Shown: positions 22,534 to 33,537 of the stretch, in pieces
How positions within the stretch are numbered: position 1 is the first letter of the stretch
Layout: each line of letters opens with the position of its first letter
DNA from: Microcebus murinus
Lineage: Eukaryota; Chordata; Mammalia; Primates; Cheirogaleidae
Assembly (NCBI RefSeq): GCF_040939455.1
Contig: NC_134110.1
Location: 1,248,001 to 1,312,000, forward strand
Length of the DNA: 64,000 nt
Direction of reading: 5' to 3'
The notes under the pieces: generated by a model
Database searches by the model: none
What the model was told of the DNA's origin: nothing
The model's input: the letters and a program-made list of their open reading frames with translations, nothing else
Made by a program: the position numbers and the translations under genes

Positions 22534-25500
22534 TTAAAACCAAGCCTAGCTGAGGTTTTGCTTCTGTGAACGTCAGGCAGTGTTGACAACACAGGAAAAC
22601 CGTTTTGTTTGGGGCTGTGCCTGCACGTTTCCTTGGACAGCTACTCGTGCCAGCTCCTCGGGGGCCCCCCTGGCATCAGAATGCCCTCGGGACAGCGTTA
22701 CCCCCAAGCCCGAATCCAGTGTCTCCTGATCGTGAGGCCTCCCGTGTTGAAGCTGTAGGAGGAGTTCCCTGTGGACGGCAGAGGGCAGTGATGGCTGCGG
22801 ATGTGCCGGGCCGCCCTCTTCCCAGTCTGTGAGGCTCAGCTGTGCCAGCAGCAGGCCTGCTCGGTAGGGAAGGATCCTCACGTGCTCCACGCTCACGGGG
22901 AAGTCTGCAAGCGCAGTTGTGTTCAGTCAAGGGCATCCAAAAGAAACTTCCTGGATAAATTGAATGTTTAACGTTTAGCGTTTGTGCAAAGCTGCCGCAG
23001 AGAAGACCTCTTTATCACCCTGCCTTTCCCCTCTTCCTTCAACATAATAAAGTCCAGAAAAACACTGGCGGATCTAGATGCTGCTCGCACTCTTTGAAGT
23101 GAGCCTCGTTTCACAGGGAACCGGGTCTGGTGCTGGGGCGACAGTCTTTCACGGGCACTTTCTGAGCTCAAGTCACTTCAGGGTTCACCTGTGCACACCC
23201 AGCTTCTCTCAGCGTGTCTTTAGGGGCGGTGCGGACTCCGGGCCACCCCCTGCGCGGTGACAGCAGTGTTCAGAGCTGCCACAGCTCTCGCAGGCACGGC
23301 TGCTGACTGTGTGACTTAACCTCCCCACCACGCCCAGGGTGATGCCTGGGTCCACAAGCCAGCGACGGTCACACGTCTCGAGCGACGCGTGCTAGCCGTG
23401 CCCAGCCAGCAGTGGGCGGGGTGGGCAGAGTAGGGTGGGCACAAAGGAGCAAAAGGAAGGGTTTATTCCTGGTCTCTGCAGGGACAGCAGCCAGGACGAG
23501 CCCAAACCCGGGAGTTGCCCGATGCCTCCTCTCGCTCACCTCAGCAGGCACCTGGCACAGAACCAGGCCCGTGGGTCCGTCTGGGGTTCTCTCTCCAGCC
23601 CAGCTTATCCTCTGCCTCTGCTGCCCGCCTCTGCTGAGCCTTTGCCACCTCGCAAGTGACCATCAGTCATCCCAGCCTCGCCCCTGCCTCCCGCCAGGCC
23701 CCTGGGGAGCGTGGCCTCTTAAAACACACGCAGGAACGAGCTGCTCCCTGCCCTGTTCAAATCAATTGCAACCCCTGTAACGGGCAATCCGAGTCCTTCA
23801 AATAGGTGTGTGACGGCGCTTGGTCTGTGGGCAGGGAGCGTGCAGAGCCCAGACGCCTCCCACCCGGTTCCAGTCACTCCCAGAGGCCGACCTCGCGCTG
23901 CCTCCGCAGGGCCCGTGTGGGCTGAATGAGAAACCTCTGTGCAGGGCGCGTCAGGGTGATTGACGGCCTCCGGCTGGCAGGAAGCGGCTGCTGGGCCTCC
24001 CATGGCCCTAGTGGAGGCCGCGCTGTGCCCGGCTGCGCGGAGCCACTTCCCTGGTACCGCCATCCGTTCTGCACTCAGCACACCTGCTTTCTCCCTCCTC
24101 GGAACTTGCAAGCACACCGAGGTTTATGTTTATACCCTTGCTGTGCAACATCTGAGAAGCCTCGCCAGGGCTCCTCTAGGGACGGGGCAGCAGTTTTCTT
24201 CCGCCTGCGCTCGGCTGCGGGAGCGGAAGCCCAAGGGTCGGAGGCGCTGATGCTGGACTCCAGAGCCAGCCAGCTGCAGGGCCCGGGGTTTGCCAGCCAT
24301 GCCCGAGTAGGCCTGAGCCCCACTCCCTGTGCGAGGGCCTTTCTCCGGTCTGGAGCCCAGAGAGGAGCAGAACTGGAGCAAACCCCAGCCTGAAGCCCAG
24401 GGCCCTTGTGCCTTCATGCACATGGGAAGCCCTGCCTTTTCTCCCCGACACAGACGGCCCCAGGGCACATGCCAGGCCCATGGAGAGGCCCAGGCACCCT
24501 GCACGGCTGCACAACCCCACCCATTGGCCTTGCCCACCCACTAAGATTCTGGGCTTGGGCTGGACAAGTTGAGCCACAGGTAGGAGTGGTGGTCATTTCC
24601 TGGAAAAATGCTTGCAGGGTGAAGGTTGTGCTCTGAAAGGGGTCAGGTAGAGGGTGGCCCACGGATTCCTGCCTGGTGTGGGGAGTTCACTGCTCCAACC
24701 CCACAAAACCCCAAGGAGCAGATTTTCTCCCTCCTTGTGGCTCAGTGTGCCCAAAGCTCTGGATTGGGAGACGTGGGACAGCCCTCCTGTTGCAGCCAGG
24801 GGCATTGTCTTGGGCTGGGGCAGAGCCGGGCAGAGGACAGAGTGCCAGGTCCACAGCCAGCCAGACCTGCGGCTTGAACCCTGTCCACCCCATTCTAGCC
24901 CCGTCACCCTGCCATGTCGTGTAAACTCCCTGGGCCTCGGCTTCTGTATCTGTAGCGTGACAGTAGGGCAGGGACGTGAGAATGTTGGCAAAGGACTGGC
25001 CGTCGGTCCCACATTCTGATTTTGGAGGCCCCACAGATGAGAAATGATGGTGCCCCTGTGACATAAATCAAAGTAAAATCATAAAGTAAGAATAAGAAAA
25101 TATACAAAGTTATGATTTTTCTATTAATGAGTAAATCGATTATTTAAAAATTTTTTAAACGTCAGTTTATTTTGACAATGTTCTTAGTGCCCCCACCCTA
25201 CTGGCACAGCCAGCGTGGGCGGAGACCGCCTGGTGGGAAACTGCGCTGCTGGCTCTGGCACCGGGGTTAGGAGGCAGCCTGTGTCTTCGGACAGAACCTC
25301 GTTCTTCTGCGCCGTGGTCCTGACTCCCCACACTGCGATTGCCTGCACACCCGTCTGTCTCCCCAAGACCGTCCGTTACGTGGGGCGGGGGTCCGGCAGG
25401 TTCTCAGCCCGCTGTGCAGGGGCACCATCAAGCGCGGCTGGCTGAGTGGACCAATGTGCGCTTACTCCTCAGTGGACTGCTCAGCGGGTCCCCCGCTGGG

Positions 25501-25717
25501 GCCCTCGTCTAAAAGGGCCTCTTTAGGGACGGACACATGGGCGCCATGCGCAAGGCTTGGCTAGAGGAAGAAACCGTGTTCAGAGCCTACATCTTCCGTA
25601 ATGCTGAGGAAAGTTGAGAAACAGATCCAACTTATTTTGTGTTTCTCCAGGAGCAGAATTGGAACCCCAAATGGAAATTGTAGGGAGGCAGATTTGGGCT
25701 CTAGGGGGCCGACTTTT

Positions 25718-25954
25718 TTTTTTTTTTTTGTAAGCAACCTTGCTTTAATTAATAACATAGTTCCATGAATATGTGAGATCATAAAAAAATAAACCACAAA
25801 TTACTGTAATGAGAAAAAGGGGGAAATATCAAAACAAGCCATTTTGGCTACAGGTGAACCTCCCTGTTGGATTTGGAAAGTGATTTTTTCAGCATATTAT
25901 GGGGTACGAATGTTAAGGTTACATATATTGCCCTTGCCCCCTCCCTCGAGTCAG
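25718..25954 (-). mobile_element. Short L1 3' end with 3' transduction
   Basis: Flanked by the 15-bp TSD AGGGGGCCGACTTTT at 25703-25717 and 25955-25969. On the minus strand it consists of about 65 bp of L1 3' end (25954-25890, ending CCCCATAATATGCTG), a six-base A-run (25889-25884), about 154 bp of unrelated sequence, an ATTAAA signal (complement near 25745) and a final A-tail (25729-25718). Confidence 0.8.
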
Positions 25955-26236
25955 AGGGGGCCGACTTTTCATAGTGATTTCTGTCTGCAGATGGAGTAGC
26001 TGCCCCAGGGGTCACAATAGTTCTCTTAAGTCATTCTGTATAGCAGCCCAACTTGAAGTACAGGGTGTGGAGGCTTGATTTGGGGCATTAAAAATAAAAT
26101 AACTAAAAATGGAAAACAGTTTAGAGATCTGCTAGGTATCATCGCTGTGGCTTTGGGGACGGGAAGAGTCCTGGCTTGGCCCTGCTGTCACTGTCCTGTT
26201 CTCCGTGACTCTCTTCGTTGGCTTCTTGTCTCACAG

Positions 26237-26309
26237 GCAACTTCAGCAGCAGCAGGCAGAGCTGGAAGTGCACCAGCGAGACGGACTGTCATCCTACGAC
26301 TTGTCCCAG
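26237..26309 (+). CDS. ARNT2: ARNT2 coding exon (residues 439-463), Q-rich linker after PAS-B
   Basis: Acceptor TCTCACAG before 26237. The first G completes the lysine codon from the upstream exon, then QLQQQQAELEVHQRDGLS plus SYDLSQ follow. Donor GTGAGT at 26310 is strong. The exon begins the low-complexity C-terminal region after the PAC motif. 73 bp, ending in phase 0. Confidence 0.97.
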
Positions 26310-27487
26310 GTGAGTTTCTCCAAAGTTCTTTACCCATTGGGACTGTGGTTCCAACCAGCCCAGTGGGCTGGGGACTCCATCCAGCCCTTAGCTTGAGCCC
26401 TTTGGCCCAAAGGCCGCTGTTGGCCCGTCCATGCCCTCAGTGTACAGAGCGGCCTGCTGGTGCCCCAGGGCTGCTGTGGCTCTCGCTTGCACTGCTGAGC
26501 TGGGAGGAGTCACAGCACGTGGAGACTAGGTGGAGAACCAGGCACCACATGCAACCAGCCCTGGCTGTCTCAAGGGGCTAGTGGACGTGTCAGAAGGCCA
26601 CGTATGGGCCGGGCGTGCTGGCTCACGCCTGTAATCCTAGCGCTCTGGGAGGCTGAGGCGGGAGGATCCTTTGAGCTCAGGAGTTCAAGACCAGCCTTAG
26701 GAACAGCGAGACCTTGTCTCTACTGAAAATAGAAAGAAATTAGCTGGACAACTAAAAATATATAGAAAAAATTAACCGGGCATGGTGACATATGCCTTTT
26801 GTTCCAGCTACTCAGGAGGCTGAGGCAGGAGGATTGCCTGAGCCCAGGAGTTTGAGGTTGCTGTGAGCTAGGCTGATGCCACGGCACTCTAGCCTGGGCA
26901 ACACAGGGAGACTCTGTCTCAAAAAAAAAGAAGGCCACATATGAACTCGTGCACCAACATACTCAGAAGCCAGCAAAAGCAGGTCCTCTGGCTGCCTAGC
27001 CCTTCCTTGTCTTTGTCCACATCCCTTTCTCCCTGTGTCAGCTTCCTGCCCAGCTTGTGTTTCTCGCTGTGTCTCCCTCCCTTCTCACACATCCTCAATG
27101 CCCTTCTCGTGCCCCTTCTCCTCCCACTGTGTCTGACAGCCGGGCAGGCAGGAAACTGCAGCATGTGTCCATATCTGGCCTCTTCCTAAATCAAACTTTA
27201 TGTCCACTTTTCCTGATGTTTAGAGTAAGTTGATTGTTTTCCATTTATCTAAGAAAGTGATCAGTGTGACTTTGTTGTCCTTTATGTGACCTTCAGTTCA
27301 CACCCCTCTCCCCGGCTCTTCTTGCCCTTCACGTATAGAGAAGCTCCCGCACCCTGTAGAGCGTTCCAGCCCAGAATGCCAGTGATTCCGGAGGGAGGGG
27401 CGCTGAGGAGGGAGCGCTGGAGACTCTCGGGATGGAAGTTTTGTACCCCACACGGGGTTGCTGTTGTGTCTCAATCTCTGCAAACAG
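26310..27487 (+). other. ARNT2: ARNT2 intron with one full Alu
   Basis: Apart from the Alu (26607-26928) I see no named element. The acceptor side (27440-27487) is T/C-rich and ends CTGCAAACAG. Confidence 0.75.
26607..26928 (+). mobile_element. Dimeric Alu, strepsirrhine type
   Basis: GGCCGGGCGTGCTGGCTCAC start, linker TTAGCTGGACAACTAAAAAT, right arm to CTCTGTCTCAAAAAAAA. TSD AGAAGGCCACRTATG at 26592-26606 and 26929-26943, one mismatch (G/A). Confidence 0.93.
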
Positions 27488-27611
27488 GTCCCTGTCCCCA
27501 ACCTACCAGCCGGCGTGCACGAGGCTGGGAAGTCCGTGGAAAAGGCAGATGCGATCTTCTCCCAGGAGAGAGACCCTCGGTTTGCAGAAATGTTTGCAGG
27601 AATTGGTGCAT
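27488..27611 (+). CDS. ARNT2: ARNT2 coding exon (residues 464-504)
   Basis: Acceptor CAAACAG; codons VPVPNLPAGVHEAGKSVEKA, then DAIFSQERDPRFAEMFAGIG plus A and one base of a serine codon. Donor GTAAGT at 27612 is a perfect consensus. The human protein, as I remember it, has GISA where this reads GIGA, a possible lineage change. FSQERDPRFAEMF is conserved in ARNT and ARNT2. Confidence 0.96.
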
Positions 27612-28795
27612 GTAAGTTTCCAAACAGCACTGAGGTTGTGAGGCTGTGCGGTCTATAGTCGCTTTCCGGCCGTCTGGAGACAGCACCCTTAGAGGAAGGG
27701 GCTGCGATGCTGAGTTTCCAGTAACCACTGCAGGGCCTAAGAAGAGCCTGAATACAGGGCTGGAACAGATTCTCGCTACTCCTGGCCTGGCCTCTTACGT
27801 ACTGGCTACCTGGGCAACCAACCGGGGCCTGGCTTCTCATCTTTAAAATTGGATGAGTTAGAATAAATGGGTGCTGTTATTCCACTGTGCCGTTTAGTTT
27901 TATTAAGCCGAAGGCACGTCTCTGTAAAAAGTTGCAACTTGGTCCCTAACACACAGAGGACCACATTTCAAAATAAAAATGTGTAGTAAAAAAGAAAAAC
28001 AAAAATGATCCAGTATCCTACCACTTGGATATAACCATATTTAACTTTGTAAAGTATGTCCTTTCTGTGTTTGTCTACACATACATGTTGGTTTTATATC
28101 TGAAATTAAGCTGGTACTGTTTGGCAGCTTCTTTCACGTGACAGTTTACTATAAACATATTCTCAGATCGTTAAAAAACCTAAGTCATTTCTATCACTTG
28201 CACGCCGTTGACTCAGTCAGTCTCCCTGGCAGTCGCTGCTCTTGGGGAAGGTGGCGCAGCTCTCATTTAAGATGGCACAGATTAGTAACAAGGCTGACTG
28301 AAAAAAAAAAAAAATAAAATAAGATGGCACAGGGAGCTGGCCTGTCTGCCTGCCTCACCCTCCCACTCAGATTAGCAAAATGCAAAATCTGGAAAGGTCT
28401 TTGTTAGTCCCAAATCAGAAAAAATATTCCATTTTCATGTGGTCAAGGAATATTTGCAAGGTACAGTATAGTCAGGATCCACTGAGGGAAAAACCAGTTG
28501 GCTTATAAGCAGGAGGCGTGGAGAACGCTATCACGGAGGGGAACCCTGTCACCAAGGGGAGCCCTGTCATCAGGGAACCCTAGTTGTGACCGAAGTGAGG
28601 GCAAGCCTCCTGTGGCAGAGGGAGCACACCTCAGTCCTCCTGACGCCAGCACACTTCCCACCTGGCTGTGCGCCAGATGCCCAGGAAGCAGGAGGGCTGC
28701 GTATAGGTGGGCTGCCCCGCCATTCTCGGGGTGGCCTCCTCTGTGGTCTGCAGGGCGGGGAACCTTCATGAGTGACTCCTGCTCTGTTTTCCTAG
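27612..28795 (+). other. ARNT2: ARNT2 intron with a tiny poly(A) insertion
   Basis: AT-rich stretch 27840-28200 (possibly an old repeat, not named), a 40-bp direct-repeat-flanked insertion at 28281-28320, then unique-looking GC-rich DNA up to the acceptor TTTTCCTAG. Confidence 0.55.
28281..28320 (+). mobile_element. 40-bp retro-insertion with A-rich tail
   Basis: A 20-nt body ATTAGTAACAAGGCTGACTG followed by an A-run (AAAATAAAAT at the end), flanked by AAGATGGCACAG at 28269-28280 and 28321-28332. The site TTT|AAGA fits L1 endonuclease. The source RNA is not identified. Confidence 0.6.
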
Positions 28796-28895
28796 CGGAG
28801 AAGAAGATGATGAGCTCAGCCTCTGCAGCAGGAAGCCAGCAGATCTACTCCCAGGGGAGCCCGTTCCCCCCCGGACACTCGGGGAAGGCCTTCAG
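28796..28895 (+). CDS. ARNT2: ARNT2 coding exon (residues 505-537)
   Basis: Acceptor TTTTCCTAG before 28796; donor GTATGT at 28896. The split serine is followed by EKKMMSSASAAGSQQIYSQG and SPFPPGHSGKAF, ending with two bases of a serine codon. Ser/Gly/Gln-rich, unstructured region of the transactivation half. Substitutions relative to remembered human ARNT2: S for T in AAG-S-QQ and P for S in FP-P-GHS. Confidence 0.96.
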
Positions 28896-31806
28896 GTATG
28901 TGCCAGGGAGGCTCTAACCAACATCAGGTGGTGGTCCCTGGCCCGCCGGCCCTGGGCCATGCTGGGGATGGTGGCAGCTCTGTGAGCCCCCCTGAGTTGC
29001 CACAGATGCTCGATGCAAGTTGACGCGGAAGGCAGCAGACAGGATGTTCTGTAGCGATGTCTACTGGGGAGAAGGGAGTAAGTCGGCCTCTAGCCAGGAC
29101 CCGGGTGGGGCCACGCTGGGGACAGCTGACAAGGTAGCAGGGACTGTCCTGTCCCCTGGTTCCCAGAGGCCATGGCCAAGTCCAGGAAGAGTGGATGCCG
29201 CAGCCCATGACGTCTGGGCATCAGCCTGCAGGGCACTTAAGTGTATAGGCGGGTGTCCGGCCTTCCCAGGGCTTGGTTCTTAGTATCGAGGGGGTCTTGC
29301 AGGTCACCAAGAAGCCCTGACATCACCGGGGCAAGCCTGGCTCTAGTGAGCCCTGGGGAAACGGAGCATAACCAGAGCAGACAGCCAGAGGAGAGGCAGG
29401 CAGCCTCAGGGAGGCTGTGCGGGCACTCGCATGTGCCCACCAGACGCGCCCAGTTCCCAGACCCAGTGCCCGGCAGGCAGGGCTTCTCACACAGCCCTGT
29501 CTCCAGTGGGTGTGGCCACAGCCTGAGTGGGGCGGGCACCAGGGCGCCCTGGCCACGCGGGATGAGGATCTCGTGCACAGACTCCTGGAGAAGCACGGGC
29601 GGCTAGCACCTGGGACCTGGATCAGCAGACCCTGAGCAGCCCTGGCCAGTCCCACACTGGGCACCACGGGACTCAGTCTGGGCTCTGAGACCTCTGGTCT
29701 GGGGACGGCAAGACGAGGTGGCAGCCACCAGTGAGCAGCCCCTGACATCGTCACTGCAGGCCATGTGGCTCTGCTGAGCATCGGTCAGGACCTCGGACTG
29801 CCCCCTGCCACCGGGTGCCCCAGCACACACTGTCCCAGCCCCGCCCGGGCACTCGCGTCCCTGAGCTCCTTGTGACACTGCTGCTCGTCCCTTTCTCTGG
29901 ACGAAAGGGAACAGGGAGGGTGCAGTGGCAAGAGCTGAGGAAGGGACAGCATTTGGGGTAAGGAGACTGCTTGAGGAGGGCAGCCAGACTGGCCAGAGGG
30001 GGCCTGGCCACCTCCTCAGCTGTGTCTGGGAGCAGAACCAGCTGTGCCTCCTGGTGGGGCGGCGCACAGGCCTGGGGAAAGGGCTGAGTGCAGCCGGGAG
30101 GCCGAGAGGCCGGGGGCGCCGCACGGAGGGAGGGCAGAGGATGAGGCAGTGGCGGCGCTGGGCGCACAGCATTACCGGCAGGGAAGAGGGAGGCTGCGGT
30201 CCAGCCCAGCACAGCCAGCGCAGTGAGGCGCAGAGCCCGGCCGAGGCAGCTGTTGTGGGAGCAAAGCAGTGGGGCAGGTGGAGGGTGGGGACGGCTCGGG
30301 GCGGCCACCTGTGCCGGGACAGAGTCTGGGGTTGCCCAAGGGCTGTGCAGGCCTGGCATGGGACGGCATTGCTGAAGGCTGGCTGTGAGGGAAGGAGCGG
30401 AGGACGCCTGTGCGGGCCGCAGCCTGCAGAGCGGGCAACCTGAGGGAAATCCGAAAGGCTGAGCCGGCGTGGGCTGGGTGGGCTGCGGGTGGACAGGGCT
30501 CTGGGCCTGCTGCCGCCGGAGGAAGCCCCGGGCTGCCCGAGCGAGGGCGCTGCTGGCCCCACAGTGCATCCTCACCCCGAGTCCTGCCACGTGGCCCCTG
30601 CCATCTGTGCCAGGGCGGGCAGCTGTGGCCTGGGGGTCCTGGGGAGGGCTGGGCACAGGGGCTGGCCTTTGTCCCAAGGCACCTGTACCTTACAGCCAGG
30701 GCACCTTTCCAGGGCCAGCAGTGCCACAGCTGGCCCTCGCCAGTCAGCGTCCTGTGGGAGGACACGCAGGCCCGGAGGATGCGGGAGAGCCTCCCGGACA
30801 AGAGCGATCAGAAACCGTCCCCGGAAACCATACGCTGGTCAGAAAGGAGTGGGACAGGAGCCCTTACATTAAGTGAAGGGTCGACTTTAGGAAGAGGGCA
30901 ATGCTGTCCCCATTACCTGAGCAGCTGAACGTGCCCACAACCGCCATTGCAAAGCTGTCTCTGACACTCTTGGCTTTTTCTCGTTTTAAGAGGGATCAGA
31001 CAGCGTAAAAGAAAACATTAGAACACAGGTAGTAAAATTGGGCCCAATCTTCTGACGGGTCTACAGTCTGCCGTTCTCTCAAAGCTAAGCTGAAAACCCA
31101 CCGGCACTAGCCCTCTGTGAACAGCCCCACTGGCCACTCGGCTGCTTCCTGGGCACGAGCACTGGGCCCTGTGTGCAGAGATGGCCACAGGCAGGCAGGA
31201 GGCAGGGCCTGAACAGAGGGACTTCTGCCTCAACATCCCCATCCTCACGCAGTGGGAGGCTCCCTGGAGGAAGTGCCTAGCAGTGCAGATGACGCGTGTC
31301 AGGTTGGGGGGACAGACTCAGAGCACGAGACTACAAGAAACACACCGAGCATGCACACAGCAGGTGCCTAACAGGCATGCTGAGTTCAGTCTAAGAGGGA
31401 CTGAAGATGGAAGAGGCAAGCTCTGGGTGGAGCACCAGGCCCAGCCTGCAGGTTTCAAGGCTTTTCTTGGTGTTCAGAACGAAGTGACAACCGCCTCGAG
31501 TCCCTGGAAGGAGCAGCTGAGCTGGCACAAAGGAGGGTGTCGACCCGAGACGGACTCTCACCCTCACGGCTCCTCTCTTCCTGGAAATCGAATCGTCTGC
31601 TCACCTGCCCAGAGCACAGGACATGCAGGGCTGGGACGGGGCCGAGGAGGGGACAGTGCTGGACACCTGGGGAAGGGCGAGGGGAGGACGCACCGGGATG
31701 ACCCGGCCTTGAGGCTCAGCGTGTGTCCTCCCATGTCTCACGGAGACTGCGTGCAGGGAGGCAGCCAGGCATTCCCTTGGGACAAATGCATTTTCTTCCC
31801 TTCCAG
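28896..31806 (+). other. ARNT2: ARNT2 intron, GC-rich, no recognised repeat
   Basis: GC-rich throughout, with a G-rich + strand from 29900 to 30560. Long open frames on both strands (up to 319 codons on the minus strand) follow from the base composition and have no recognisable protein features. No TE that I can name. Confidence 0.55.
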
Positions 31807-31945
31807 CTCCTCAGTGGTTCACGTGCCTGGAGTGAACGATATCCCGTCCTCCTCCTCGACAGGCCAGAACATGTCCCAGATCTCCAGGCAGCTAAACCAG
31901 AGCCAGGTGGCCTGGACGGGGAGTCGGCCACCATTTCCAGGACAG
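31807..31945 (+). CDS. ARNT2: ARNT2 coding exon (residues 538-584)
   Basis: Acceptor CCCTTCCAG before 31807; donor GTATGG at 31946. After the split serine it reads SSVVHVPGVNDIPSSSSTGQ, NMSQISRQLNQSQVAWTGSR, PPFPGQ. QISRQLNQSQVAWTG is a strongly conserved ARNT/ARNT2 C-terminal block. P replaces the Q I recall in human (DI-Q-SSSS). Ends in phase 0 with CAG. Confidence 0.97.
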
Positions 31946-32610
31946 GTATGGGCGTCTGTGCAGGCCTTTCCCTGGAGCCCAGAGAGGCAGAGCACTCTGG
32001 AATGTGCCTTTCTCTGTGTTCTGGCTCCAAGGCAGCTCCCAGCTGGAGCCGACCACCCTGGCAGCAGCTGCTCCCCAAAGGCTCGGAGAGCTGGAGCCCC
32101 AAACCTGGCGCTACGTGTGACCTCTGCGCCTTTCATCCCCACAGCCTTGCCCTAGGCAGCGAGCAGGGCGGGGCAGAGACACCCCTTCAGGAATGGGCCC
32201 CTACCACTGTCTGAACCTCTGGTTGCTCCTGCACCAGGCGGGCATGAGAACACCCACCCGGGTGGCGCACCCAGCTCTCCGCAGTCACTGTGAGAGGGGT
32301 GTTGATGGGCCGACGGGTTCTCACTGTTCATAACACCAAGGCCCCAGAACCGAAAGCCAGGGGCCCAGGTTGCTTTGGCCTGGGGCCTTCAACAACCAGA
32401 CTTGCCTCAAAGTCCCTGCAGTTCTTGGGCCCTCACACATTGGCTTGATCCCAGGCCTGTGCCCCGCCAGCCGGAGGGCCACAGGGAGCCACTGTCACCC
32501 CCGGCAGGCACTGCCTCTGCCTGCTGCACCTGCGGGGACAGTGACTGGCCTGGGGCGTGCGGGAGGTCTGCTGGTGGTGCGCCCATCGCTTCACTTTGTC
32601 CTGACTGTCG
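31946..32610 (+). other. ARNT2: ARNT2 intron, short
   Basis: No named repeat. The 3' end lacks AG at the expected place (ACTGTCG|CAAATC). If the downstream acceptor is used the intron runs to 32625. Confidence 0.7.
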
Positions 32611-32776
32611 CAAATCCCCTCCCAGTCTAGCAAGACCCAGTCGTCTCCCTTTGGGATTGGCACGAGCCACAGCTACCCGGCAGACCCCTCCTCCTACAGC
32701 CCTCTCTCCAGCCCAGCCACCTCCTCCCCCAGTGGGAACGCCTACTCCAGCCTCGCCAACAGGACGCCGGGCTTCG
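32611..32776 (+). CDS. ARNT2: ARNT2 coding exon (residues 585-639) with altered acceptor
   Basis: Homology to the ARNT2 family starts at 32611 (QIPSQ, CAAATCCCCTCCCAG), but the two bases before it are CG, not AG. The next AG is inside the exon at 32624-32625 (CCTCCCAG|TCT). From there SSKTQSSPFGIGTSHSYPAD, PSSYSPLSSPATSSPSGNAY and SSLANRTPGF run in frame to the donor GTAAGG at 32777, leaving one base of an alanine codon. The likely transcript begins at 32626 and lacks five residues. Ser/Pro-rich, disordered; loss of five residues should be tolerated. A sequencing error is the alternative. Confidence 0.9.
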
Positions 32777-33339
32777 GTAAGGGGGCGAGGGGTGCAGTCC
32801 TGGGAGAGCAGCAGAAACGCCTTCTGAGCATCCAGAGTTCGGGTGGAGCCCCAGCTCCCGGAGGTTTCCAAGAACCTCTCTCTGGCCTCGTGGGGGACTG
32901 TGGTGTTCCTAAGAGACCAGGTGCTTAGACCTTGGCCTTGTGATTTGCTGCTACCATTTCCAAGGACTGGGATTGTGTCCTTGTGCTGCATGTGACCTGA
33001 AGGCCGTTTCAACCTTCGTAGCCCTCGGCAAGGGTTTTCAGTCCCCTAAGTCAAAAACCTACAGTCTTGTTTCAAAACACTAGAGAATAGTTACAGGGGC
33101 AATCAGTTGTGTAAATAACACTGTGGAGTTTTCTCTCTTTTTCATGTTAAGGGAGGGAGGGATCTCATGTAAGAACATCTGTCTCAGCTTGGCTCACAAA
33201 ACCTCAGGCCACCAAGGGGTAAGGACCAGCCCTGCTCACTGGGCCTCAGTGAACCCTCAAACAGGCTGCCGGGCCTCCACTGTCCCCCAGAAGGGCTTGT
33301 GAGGGACCCGGGTCCTGAGGAGAAGCTGGTGCCTCTCTC

Positions 33340-33537
33340 TTTCTTTCTTTCTTTCCCCCTTCCCTTCCCTTCCCTTCCCTTCCCTTCCCTTCCCTTCCCT
33401 TCCCTTCCCTTCCCTTCCCTTCCCTTCCCTTCCTTTTCTTTCCTTCCCTTCCCTTCCCTTCCTTTCTTTCCTCCTCTCCTCCCCTCCTCCCCTCCCCTCC
33501 CCTCCCCTCCCCTCCCCTCCCCTCCCCTCTCCTCTTC
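33340..33537. repeat. Pyrimidine pentamer microsatellite (CTTT/CCCTT/CCCCT)n
   Basis: CTTT repeats, then about 14 copies of the pentamer CCCTT (33361-33430), a mixed patch, then about 10 copies of CCCCT (33480-33530). All pyrimidine on the + strand for nearly 200 bases. Confidence 0.97.

Larger units (their letters stand above)
19695..26236 (+). other. ARNT2: ARNT2 intron with a piggyBac-like element and an L1 transduction
   Basis: MIR remnants at 20180-20300 and 20800-20930, a complete TTAA-flanked element (22175-22533) and an L1 with transduced 3' DNA (25718-25954). 20930-22170 and 22600-25080 are GC-rich and unique-looking; no exon, RNA gene or promoter is recognised. 25080-25180 is AT-rich. 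Confidence 0.6.

Noticed and set aside
29603..30677. Minus-strand open frames of 319 and 308 codons in an ARNT2 intron
   Set aside because: They overlap each other in different frames in very GC-rich DNA, with low-complexity Pro/Ala/Arg/Ser content and no recognisable motif.
31181..32155. 324-codon plus-strand open frame
   Set aside because: It overlaps the real ARNT2 exon (31807-31945) and its flanking introns read through; only the 139-bp exon has conserved text.
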